Assembly (NCBI RefSeq): GCF_949987535.1
Contig: NC_080075.1
Location: 6,370,606 to 6,434,605 of the forward strand
DNA length: 64,000 nt
From: Balaenoptera acutorostrata
Taxonomy: Eukaryota; Chordata; Mammalia; Artiodactyla; Balaenopteridae
Reading direction: 5' to 3'
The translations under genes were made by a program, and so were the position numbers. The notes below the pieces were generated by a model. It made no database searches. It saw only the letters and a program-made list of their open reading frames with translations, and was not told where the DNA came from. Positions 1 through 12,100 of this stretch are shown here, one piece after another. Numbering within the stretch: position 1 is the stretch's first letter; each line of letters opens with the position of its first letter.

Positions 1-183
1 AAAGACATTCCGGTCGCAATGACCATAGGGCTCGGCACCCGGCACGTCCAGGAGTTCATCAGCGGTCAGTCCGTGGTGTTTGTGGCCATCGCCTTCATCA
101 CCATGATGATCATCTCGTTAGCCTGGCTAATATTTTACTATATACAGCGCTTCCTATACACTGGCTCACAGTTTGGAAGTCAG
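1..183 (+). CDS. RNF149: RNF149 transmembrane-segment exon (left edge cut by window)
   Basis: Open in frame 1 from the first base (K-D-I-P-V-A-M). The donor is CAG|GTAATT at 183/184. It encodes the end of the lumenal PA region and the single transmembrane helix, ending G-S-Q in phase 0. The in-frame ATG at 19 is internal and is not the start. Probably coding exon 2 of 7 if the exon count matches human. Confidence 0.93.
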
Positions 184-3100
184 GTAATTGTCTCTCTTTA
201 ACTTTGCTTTTAAAAAGATAGTTTGTAAATACTTCCTATATATATTGCTTGAAATTATTGGACAGTATTCTTAATTTCATTATCACTCACAGTATTTAAG
301 TATTAATATGGGATTTTTTAAAATAAATTTATTTTTATTTTTGGCTGCGTTGGGTCTTTGTTGCTGTGCACGGGCTTTCTCTAGTTGCGGCGAGCGGGGG
401 CTACTCTTCGTTGCAATGCGCGGGCTTCTCATTGCGGTGGCTTCTCTTGTTGCGGGGCACGGTCTCTAGGCATGCGGGCTTCAGTAGTTGTGGCACGCAG
501 GCTCAGTAGTTGTGGCTCGCGGGCTCTAGAGCACAGGCTCAGTAGTTGTGGCGCACGGGCTTAGTTGCTCTGCGGCATGTGGGATCTTCCTGGACCAGGG
601 CTTGAACCCGTGTCCCCTGCATTGGCAGGCGGATTCTTAACCACTGCGCCACCACACCAGGGAAGCCCAGGGGGGGTTTTGAAATAAGTTTTAAATTAGA
701 ATATATTAAACTTTCTGTTCTGTGGGAAATCGGGTCATGTTTCACTTCTGCAGAGACCCTCTGTGCTTCCCAGATGTAAAGGGATGACAAAAAAGCAAGG
801 CATGAGGTGGGGGGACCTGGTTCTGTGTTTCGAAAGGGAACGGGCCTCCCTGTCTCCATGGTGGAGCGTGTTCAGAGCCATTTATCTGCAGAGACACTGG
901 TTCAGTAACCGGGGAGAGCAGGGCCCTCTGGGTTCCCCACTCACCTGTTGTCTTGAGAACCGCCCCCGTCCTGGCTCTGCAGGCAGTAGATGGTCATTTC
1001 TGGGTCATCTTCCACCTCCGACTAGGAAGCCTCTGCCCTTTTAGGGACGTTAGCCGATGAGCGTATGGGGCCCCCTCCTCAGCTGACGACGTTCTTACCG
1101 GTAATTAAACATAAGATTGGTTTCTTCTAAAAGGGAACCCTCTTGTACAGTTGGTGAGAATGTAAATTGATACAGCCACTGTGGAGAACAGTATGGAGGT
1201 TCCTTAAAAAACTAAAAATAGAACTACCATACGACCCAGCAATCCCACTACTGGGCATATACCCTGAGAAAACCATAATTCAAAAAGAGTCATGTACCAC
1301 AGTGTTCACTGCAGCTCTATTTACAATAGCCAGGACATGGAAGTAACCTAGGTGTCCATCGACAGATGAATGGATAAAGAAGATGTGGCACATGTATACA
1401 ATGGAATATTACTCAGCCATAAAAAGAAGTGAAATTGAGTTACTTGTAGTGAGGTGGATGGAGTTAGAGTCTGTCATACAGAGTGAAGTAAGTCAGAAAG
1501 AGAAAAACAAATACTGTATGCTAACACATATATATGGAATCTAAAAAAAAAAAAGTCATGAAGAACCTAGGGGCAGGACAGGAATAAAGATGCAGACATA
1601 GGGAATGGACTTGAGGACATGGGGAGAGGGAAGGGTAAGCTGGGACAAAGTGAGAGAGTGGCATGGACATATATGCACTACCAAATGTAAAATAGATAGC
1701 TAGTGGGAAGCAGCCGCATAGCACATGGAGATCAGCTCCGTGCTTTGTGACCACCTAGAGGGGTGGGAGAGGGAAGGTGGGAGGGAGATGCAGGAGGGAG
1801 GAGATGTGGGAATATATGTATACGTATAGCTGATTCACTTTGTTATAAAGCAGAAACTAACACACCATCGTAAAGCAATTATACTCCAATAAAGATGTTA
1901 AAAAAAAAAAAGGTTCTTCTTCAGACATGGAGTTGAAAATAAGTATTCTTGAACAGCAAAACAGCCCTTAAGTTAACATGTGGCTGTTGTGTACATTAGG
2001 ACTAAAGTGGTAATTTCTTTTTTTAAAATTTATTTTATTTATTTATTTTTGGCTGCGTTGGGTTTTCGTTGCTGCGTGTGGGCTTTCTCTAGTTGCGGCT
2101 AGCGGGGGCTACTCTTTGTTGTGGTGCGCGGGCTTCTCATTGCGGTGGCTTCTCGTGTTGCAGAGCATGGTCTCTAGGCACGTGGGCTCAGTAGTTGTGG
2201 CTTGCGGGCTCTAGAGCACAGGCTCAGTAGTTGTGGTGCATGGGCTTAGTTGCTAGGCGGCATGTGGGATCTTCCAGGACCAGGGCTCGAATACATGTCC
2301 CCTGCATTGGCAGGCGGATTCTTAACCACTGCACCACCAGGGAAGCCCTTCAGTGGTAATTTCTTAAAATTAGTTTCATTGTAGTCATCTAACTTTGCTT
2401 TTTAAATGAAATTTTTCCATAGCTTGCTTATATTATAATATATGAATTTTTTAAATAGTGACTTAAAATTTTCAATAATAATAATGTTTTTCCTTCCTAA
2501 GAGCCATAGAAAAGAAACAAAGAAACTTATTGGGCAGCTTCCTCTTCATACTGTAAAGCATGGAGAAAAGGTAGTATTTTCATAGTTTTTTGTTTGTTTG
2601 TTTAGACTAAAATACAAATCTGTTTATGTGTCTAAACTCAGTTATCAATCATGGAGTTTTGGCTAGTCTGAGTTAGTGTTGACTATGACGTATGTGTTTA
2701 TTTTAAAGAAGGGTTGGCAGAAACACTCTTGTATATGTGGAGAGCCTTCCAGACCTGTGCTGCCGGAGGGTACCGCTAGCTACATAGAACTATCTGAATT
2801 TAAATGAATTAAATTAAACTGAAAACTCAGTTCCTCAGTCACACTGGCTACATGTCAGATGCTCAGGTGGCCACACTGGCTGGACAGTGCCCACACGTCC
2901 ATCCTCCACCTGTCGGTCAGACACAGGTAACTCTGAAGAAGCTCTGGTCTCTACTGGAGACCCTGAAGCTTAAATCCATCTCCATTAAATCTCACACACT
3001 CTGTCCATTCTCTCTGAGACTCCTTTAATTACAGGGAGAAAATACAGGGATTTGTGGAGAAGGGGAGAAAAGATGTTTTTAAAACTTTTTAAAAAAGAAA

Positions 3101-6100
3101 CGTTTCACATGGCCAACCTGAGACTTTTAAAAGGCCAAAATCATACCAGAGTTCAGAAGCATTTTTGGAATAGGACAAATCCCAACGAAATCTCAGAACC
3201 TCAGGTTCTTAGAGGATAGATTCCTTAAAGGAAAACAGTTGCTAATGCAGGAATAGTTATTCCCTTAATGGCCCGTTTATTGTGCTGGGAAATGTTGGTG
3301 GCTGTGTTGACATAGATAGCTATGGGTTGGTTCCATTGTTTGGATTTTCGTTTTATCTCCCCGAGTTGTTGAGATGTAGTCCATCCATGCCGACCCCCCA
3401 GTCTCCACTCCCCGGTAAGTGCATTTGGGTCCACATCTCCTCCTCTGACCTACTTAAAGGATTAAAGCTTCAGAATAACACTCATTAAATTTATAGACCT
3501 TTGATTTTAAAACTTTGGAATCTGATATTAATGGTTCACATGGAATGTGTTATATATTCTACTCTTGGAATTGTATTGTTTGCTGCATTCTTGCCCGAAT
3601 GCCTTACGTTGTAATAACAGTGAATTTTCATAGTTGGTGCAAGGTCCTGCTTTCTTTCCATGTAGATGTATTAAACAGGAAAAGTTAAAAAAAAAAAAAA
3701 ATTCCCATCTCATGGGAAGATTAACATCTGATTTACAAATCACGAGGGTCCCTGGGGAGAGAGCCCAGCAAATACCTGGGACAAACTGTGCATTCAGCTG
3801 GCAGTTCTGTGACAAGCATGGAGTTTTATGTTCCTCTTGAAATGTGTCTTCTACTCTCTGGGGCAGGAAATCTGTCCTTAAATATGAGAAGACATAGATT
3901 TGTATGTGTGTAATTTACTGCATGGAGTCTTTGAGAACATAAATTAATTGATATCGTTCTCTTCCTGTACAGAACATTTTTGAAAATAGGCTTCTATGGA
4001 CTGTTTTTTGAAAGTTGTCAGTAATAATGGTTAAAAAAAAAGGATCCATAAATGGTCCATGAGGTACACACGTGGATTTTCTGGCAATTTACATTTTAAA
4101 CTTGTACAGAAAAATACTGTGTTTTTTCTTAAATCTACACCTTGTCCAGTTCTGAAGACTGTATTTGTTTTCTAATTTTTCTTTTCTTGTGGACTTGATC
4201 ACGGTAATGTATAAGCTTGTAAACCATTAGGGAAATAATTATTTCATCATCCTTGCATGGCATGTGAAAAAAGGTGATAATGTATAGTTGCAACATATAA
4301 TTTTAAGTGCTGTTACAAAGTTAATTTTAATACAATCTTTGATAGCAGTATCTACATGTAAAATCAGTTTTTACTGCTTGCTTGTTAACACGTGACCCAT
4401 GTGGCTAAAGATATTTTTAAAGAATTCCATGATGACTGTGAAGCTGTGTCCCATAAAATTAACTTGCTAAAGTTGCAGACACTGATTGGTAGCTCCTGAA
4501 TCCCCATCCCAGAGTCCTGGGAGAGTGAGTCTTATTGGCCTGTTTTGGGTCAGGTGACCAGGCTGGCCATGCCTACTCTGGTTGATGGGCTGAAGCCAGG
4601 TGGGTATGTCCAGGGGGTACCCAGGGAAGTGGGGGAAGGGCTGACACCACCAAAAAGGTCTGTGACCCACAGATTCTCAGAAGTTGAAATTTTGTCACAA
4701 GACTGCTTTTTCCCCAGCAATTTTTGTTTCTTTTTACCTTTATTAACTTGATATATGAAAAAGATAACTTCTTTTAATTTATCGTTCTTTTTTTGCTAGT
4801 GAGGTGAATACATTCAGATATTTAGCTTATTTGCATTTTCTCATCTGTAAGTTATAACTGTTCTTTCACAAATTCTAATGAAAGTGCTTTTGTTTTGTGT
4901 TTTTAATGATTCCAGAAAACAAGTAGCTAATTAGATATTCATTCTCTTTGTTTTACATTTGAAAAATAATTTATTTTATTATAATAAAGCAGGGATTTGC
5001 ATTTCTACAGCCCTTAAAATATGATCACTTAAAAAAATGAACAGTAGCCTAGAACTTAAACATAATTCGTGTCTGATTAGGTAGACGATGAAATTTTTTC
5101 TTTTTCAGCCAAATTCTTTTAAAAAAAATCCCTTGATAGTGGTAAAAATAAATACCAAGTAGAAATTATTTGTGTTTAAATTCAGGATGTACCAATGTAG
5201 AGTAGAATTCATCATTGTTTTACCCAGGTTTTAGTGAGTTTTGGTTTTGTTTTGTTTTTGTTGTTGTAGTGAGTTTTACCAAGTGTATACTGTATACTAA
5301 GGATATAGTAAATTTTTTCCTCTTCTTTCTACAGGGAATTGATGTTGATGCTGAAAGTTGTGCAGTGTGTATTGAAAATTTTAAAGGAAAGGATGTTATC
5401 AGAATCCTGCCATGCAAGTACGTTCTCTTACTTCCTGAGATGTTAAAAATTACTGGCAAGTTTCAGGTTTCTGACCAAAGAGTGAACATGTTTTTCATGA
5501 TATGAAGACCTTGCTATCAGGTGATATCTTGTGATCATCTCACCTTTTAGAAAAGAAGCTGGAAGTCTTCAAGGCTCCTCCTGTATTGTTTTACCTTAAA
5601 ATTGCTTTGCTTGGAGACTTTAGGTGACCATTAAGACCCATTATGTCCTTTCGTCATAGGTTGGCTTTTAGTCTCTAAGCAAGGCTTCATTAGGGTCCTG
5701 GGAATCTATACTACACACTGAGGAATTGGGATGGGTGAAGGCCCTGGGCGTGAGGGCCAGGAGCAGCCAGCAAATGTGGCTACGGCTTCGCTGGTTTTTT
5801 TACTTTTAAATATTTTAATACTTAATGTTTTGAACTAGTGAGCATTTTCCCAGACATTGATTAGAAATAAAGACATTTCCTGGTTATGTATCTTTGTCTA
5901 TTATTTTCTACCGAGATGCCTTTTTTCTTAGATTAGGCTCTGCTGTTATTTGCACCCTGGGTTTGGGTTCTTTTGGGGGTTGTGTGAAATAAATATTCCT
6001 CCCTTATTTCATTAATTTATTTTCTTTAGCAACAGGAAGTTATGTTTCTTTTTTAATAATGAGATACTTCGTTAACTTCTTTTAAAAATTGCTTTGTTAG

Positions 6101-9100
6101 CAGAAAGGTGTACAAAGATTATGTTTTAAAGCTGGTCAATGTTAATTATACTTCCCACCTGTTAGAAGCAGGTCACAAGTTAAAATATAATTATGTCTTG
6201 CTGTATGTTTGCCAAGTGTTTTTGTGTCTATCCCAGTACTTTATAGCAGATTAAGTTCTCAGGAGTTCTGTAGAGGAAATGAAGGAATGAGGATGAGAAT
6301 AACAAAATTAATTTTCCTGCATGAAGATGGTGAACTTCAACCTACAGGCATTTATATGGGTTGGTGTGGTGGATACTTAATGAACTGGGGTCAGTGTCGG
6401 GTGATGGTGTCCTGTAGAAAATTATTAAGATAGACAAGAATTTTCACTCTAGGCGGGCTTAGGGCACGTCTTTGTGACTTGGATGCCACACAGTGAGCAG
6501 CCTGAGGCCGATTTCCTTTTATAGGAAATCCAGATACTCCTGAAGGCCGAGCTGGGATTTGCACTGGAGCTTCATAAACAGACGAGTTTACATGTGCACA
6601 TATCCTGGTCTCCTTCATGGGGTTTCATTCCGTCCACCCCCGTTTTCTCCTACGATTTATATCAACAAATTTCCGAATAAAGCCCACGTGTTGGTTTTGT
6701 TTTTTCAGAATGATTCCAGTGGGTCAGTTTCAGTTTGAGGATGGAAAGGTCACAAGACAAGCTGGACTGGACCATGTTATGTCCTTACATGCTGTGATTT
6801 TTAACTGCACTGGCAGATTTCCCTTTGAAGGAAAGGTCTTCAGACAGTGACGACAGTAATGATAATGAAAAATTACTGAGGATTTCTTGTGCCTTGTAAC
6901 CATGTCACATGTTTACTCCTCAGAAGAGCAGCAGGGTAGGTGCAGAGTGGCCTCAGGATCTAGTTCAGAGTCACAGCATCAGGACGTACAGCCGGTGTCT
7001 GAGCCTGATCTGTGTGGCTCTGATACCCACCGCTGCTCACCTGCAGTACAGGTAGAGAATGTAGATTCATCACACAGGAGGGGAAGTTAGCCAGTGAGGA
7101 CAGTCAGTAAAAGAAGAAAATTCATATGTGGTTTTTCTTTTTTTGATTCTGAAAGCGATATGTTCATTCTAGAAAAATGTAGATGCTACGAAAATATATA
7201 AGACAAAAAAATAAGAGTTTTTTTAGCCTGCAAGCCGAAGATGACTTGTTAATATTTTGTTGTATTTCCACCGGAGTCATTTTATAGACTTATATCAGAT
7301 ACTATCAGTTTAGTATTAGTTTGTTACTATTAGTTCACTCTTGGGTTACTTAGACCACTTTTATTCCCAAATAAAAATACATCCTAGCATGATGTGAAAA
7401 TAAGCCATGTTATTTTTTTTGCAGCGAAGGGGGAATTTCCCTCTACATGCCAGATTCTATTTAATGTGGAAAAATAGAATAGATGACTACCTAGGGTAAA
7501 TGGATAGACTGGAATGTTGATTTGATGGCATTTAACTTGTAATGAGAAGATGAGTTGGTGGAATGTGTTGTTTCCTTTATAAGATATAAACATTTATTTT
7601 AAAACATTAACACATACTTAATTTTTTTAGGCATATTTTTCATAGAATATGCATTGACCCATGGCTTTTGGATCACCGAACGTGTCCAATGTGTAAACTT
7701 GATGTCATCAAAGCCCTGGGATATTGGGTTTGTTACATTTTTGTTTATATTCAATCTCTGCACCCCCGTTCTCCCTGAGTGATTCGATTCTGTTCCTGAC
7801 CAGAGGCAGGAGTGGACTAAATGCTCCTTCTAGCATCCTGGTGGTTCCTGAAGAAATTTTCCTCTTTATTAAAAGTGAATTCCTAAGACATTCCCCAAAA
7901 TCAGTGAACTAAATTTGTGATTACAGAATAATATGCTAGGTGTTTCCTTAGAGTTTGTACTTAGAGTGCTATCTTTTGATAGATGTTGGTGTGATACATT
8001 GCAGGGTGTATATAGATGCTAGTCAGTGTCATATAAACAAGAATTATTATAAAATGTTTGAAACGGAAGGAGCCTCGTGCACAGGTGCACATTTTACATA
8101 CGAGGAAGCTAAAGCCCATACCTCTTGACACCCAGCTCTCCCGATACTTGGGTTTCAGAGTCAAGATGCCGTGGGGAAATTTATCCTGCACCGAACGTGC
8201 TCCATCACTTTGTGATACTGAGATGGTCATAGACCTTCCTCAGAAAATAGAGACGGGAGGGCAGAGTGATAGAGAGCGCGTCATGGTAGCCATGCGCTGA
8301 TGCCTTACACGAGTTATTACATTGACTCTTCCAGCCCCTATGGGAGGGAAGCGCTGTGACTCTCCTTATTTTACTAACTAGAAACTCGAGCTCAGAGAGA
8401 AGTAGCTCACCTGAGGTCACATGGTGAGGTAACAGGGAATCAGCTTTCAGGTGCAAGCTTGCTTAATTCCAGTGTCCAAGCTCTAAACTACCCTCCTACC
8501 CAAAAGAGGGGAGGGATATAGATGGGGAAAAAACCCAGGTCTTCCTAAATTGTTATATTTTTAGAGTCTTCCTATAATCTATTAATGTCTCAAGATACTC
8601 TTGATTAAATATACATAGTTTTGAAACAGAGATCTCTGAAAGAAGTAATTTAAGTATCAAATATATTTTTCTTGTTGCTGAACAGAGGTTTTTGCAGTGT
8701 TTATTAGAGGTAGAAACTACAAAGAGGTTTTTTATTATGATAATGACTTTATGTGACTTAAAGCCATAACAGCCTTCAAGGCTGCAGGCCCCCTTCGGAG
8801 TATTTTTCATTTTCTAGTTCAGCGTATCTTCAAAAGAGAGCTGAGGGACCACACACTGCCTTAATAACCAGTGTGATTTTCTGTGAATTATAATTTTCAA
8901 GTGTGAGTTCCAGAGGCCTCACCGTAGGCACACGGAGGGGGAGGCAGCAGGACTGTCTTACTGGAAACTCATCCGCCTGGATGTCTGGAAAATGTGCCTT
9001 TGCTGTAGAATCTCTAACATTCGTTGGTGCGTAGTTCTGGATAAGTGACGGCTCTCCCCAGCGTGGAGGCTCACCCCGTCTGCCTCACGCCTTCCTGGGG

Positions 9101-12100
9101 CCGCGTTTGGGACAGTAGAACCCGGGGAGCGAGACAGGTGTCGTCTTGGCAGTTTTCCTTCTTAGTCTTTTCCTCTCCTAGATACACTCTGAAGCTTCTT
9201 TTGTTTTCGTCAGTCATTTTAAACCTCTTTTCATTTCTAAACCTAAAAGGCGCATTTCACTGACCTTAATGTTGAGACTTTAATCCTCGCGAGTTTTGCT
9301 TTTGGAAATATATCTATGTGTATGTTTCATGTGTTAAAAATCAAGACTCTTCCTTTTATATCAGGTTGGATTGCTTTCAGAATGTTAATTTCAGAAAGCT
9401 AGAATATGTGTCCCCAGAAAGCTTGCTTGCTTTTTTGAAGAAACCTACAGTAACTTTAAATCAAACTTAAGAAATTAATTTTTCTTGCCTTTAACTTTTT
9501 TTTTTTTTAATCCTTTGACAAATCGGCCATTTTCTTTGGGCCCATTGGCCCCTCCTGCGTTGGATTGTAGAGATAGTTATGACTCTCGAATGGTAACTAG
9601 TTCTCATTTCCAAGAAATGACCGCGGTGAGAGCGGCTTTGACATGCCTCTGGTCCCTGCTGTGTGTGTTCGCTCATGGGGCGCAGGCGTTCATCAGGGGA
9701 GGGACGTGTAAGGTGCTGGGTCTGAACTTGGCTCCAGGGAGACGAAGGGCTAAGACTCAGCCCTCCTGCTCGCAGGCTCCTGGGGGACTCCGCTTTCTGT
9801 GCTGGTGGGTGGGAGCCGGGCCTGCAGCCCACCCCGCTGGCCAGGGAGGCCCGTTTGAAGAGTGTGGGCACAGAGGAAGGCGGCCTTGACCCTGCCAGCT
9901 GCATGTGGGAAGGGACAGGGAGGGGCTTTTAGAGGCGCGTCTGAGCTGCGTGTTCAAGGGTTAGTGTATCATCGCAGGGAGTGACCAGGTGGGGTTTGGG
10001 ACGGGCAGGTAGTTCAGTTTGGCAGGTATTTAGACAAGTTCCTGGAAGAACAGGCCAGGGTGGGCTGTGCGGCAGGTCGGATGCTACGGCGGCTCAACAG
10101 GATTTGCCGGTTGGGGCGTCACGAGTCTGTTCTGGGGGTGTTCGGTTGCCTGTGAGCAGGCCGGGAGCCATGTGGTGCCCGGGAGCGGGGAGAGGGTTCC
10201 AGAAGGCGTGCGGAGCCGGCAGTGCGGGCGGCGTGGCGGTGCGCTGTCCTCAGCCTGCGCCGGCGTTCGCGGGACCACCCCCCAGCGCACACCCCTTCGG
10301 TCGGTCACTTAGCAGGAGCTTCGGCCATCACGACACAGCTTTTGACCCTGGCATGAATCAAGAAAGGTTTCTGGATGGCCCCTGAATTTTGAGACTTCGA
10401 CGTAGTGACGCTTGTAGAGTCTCCCGCTCTGACTTTCGTGATCTCCTTTTCTTCTTTGAAGCAGCAAATGGGGAAGCGAGGCAGACTGGCAGCGGGTAGA
10501 CACCGTTTCTGTAAGGAAGGAGCGGAACTGGTTATCTTCCAGTGAATGCAGGTGCAGTCTGCGGCCCTCTGCTGTTCAGAAGCCTGCTCATCTCCGAAGC
10601 CCTGGCTCCTGGCAGCCATTAGGGCGGTCATTCGAGGTCAGGGCTCCAGCCTTAGTGATGAGCGCCCAGCCAGGCTGTTCAGAAAGGCAGGAAAGTGCAT
10701 TTGTGGCGAAGCTCCGCTTTCTGTCAATAAATAGGTGAAACGGTGGCATCGTTTGTATCAAGGGGAAAAATGGTTTTTAGAGGAAAAGGATTTAGGTCTT
10801 GAAAAGCTGCTTATTGAAGAGGGCTCATTTTCTGGTGATGCTAAATAAAGAAGACACTGACGTGCTTTTTTGCCATGTTCGTGTATAAAAGTAAATATTT
10901 TGTATGAATTATGAGCAAAAGATGATAGATAAGCCTGATCGTGTTACTGAGAAAAGGTATTTTCTTTGCTCTGACTCTCAAGGGAGAGCTTGAGGACGTG
11001 CAGGAGACGCCCGCCCCAGAATCTCCCCCCGGGGGCGTTTCGACTGCAGATCTGAGTCTTACTTTACCAGATGGTGACAGAAGTGACGCGGGCAGCTCAG
11101 CACTGCCCACCACCAGCGACTCCGCGCCGCCTTGCGAGGCCAGTTTTAAAGAGGATGCAGGTGAAAACACGGCCTTGCTGGGTGAGTCTTTTGCGGGTTC
11201 TCAAACAAAATGATGTTATCAGTGGTTGAAGGAAGGTGAAGAAATACATAAGGTGCAGAAAAGCGTAAAGGAAGAATGATAACCATGACCTCACACCTGC
11301 AAATACCATTTTAACATTTCCATAAATATATTTCAGATGTTTTTTCTGTGTTTAAGGATGGGGAGAATATCATTCATGTGCTGTTAGGTGACCTGTTTTT
11401 GTTTTTTTTTTTAATTTTTGGCTGCCTTGGGTCTTCATTGCTGTGCGTGGGCTTTTCTCTAGTTGCGGCGAGCAGGGGCTACTCTTCTGTGCGGTGCGTG
11501 GGCTTCTCTTTGCGGTGGCTTCTCTTGTTGCGGAGCACGGGCTCTAGTTGCGTGGGCTTCAGTAGTTGTGGCACGTGGGCTCAGTAGTTGTGGCACACGG
11601 GCTTAGTTGCTCCGTGGCATGTGGGATCTTCCAGGACCAGGGCTCGAACCCGTGTCCCCTGCATTGGCAGGTGGATTCCTAACCACTGTGCCACCAGGGA
11701 AGCCCAGGTGACCTGTTTTTTCCTCTTAATGTGTGAAGCTCTTTCTGTATCAGTAGACAAGACACATGATTTGGTACAGCTGCGTAGTACTACATTTTGG
11801 ATTCACTGTCATTTCTGTAAACCACATCCTGCTGATGGACTTTTGTTGTCAGTAACACTGAAATCATTTTGTGTATACATTTACCACCTGTCTGTAAAAT
11901 AATGAATTGCATTGTTTTAAATTACTGATGCAATTATCTTCTTTTCATATTTGTTGGTTATTTATATTTCTTTTCTGAGTTGCCCATTATTTCATCCTTA
12001 GCTTCTTTTTCTATGGAGAAACTAATTTTTCATATTGATTCTAAGAGCTCTTGGTCTTTGATTTTTATCTAGTCTACCTTCTCATTCTTTCATGATTCTT

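Larger units (their letters stand above)
184..2501 (+). other. RNF149 intron containing two SINEs and an L1 3' end
   Basis: Holds a minus-oriented SINE (314-668), an L1 3' end (about 1133-1911) and another minus-oriented SINE (2020-2352). The stretch 690-1130 shows no recognisable element. Confidence 0.7.
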
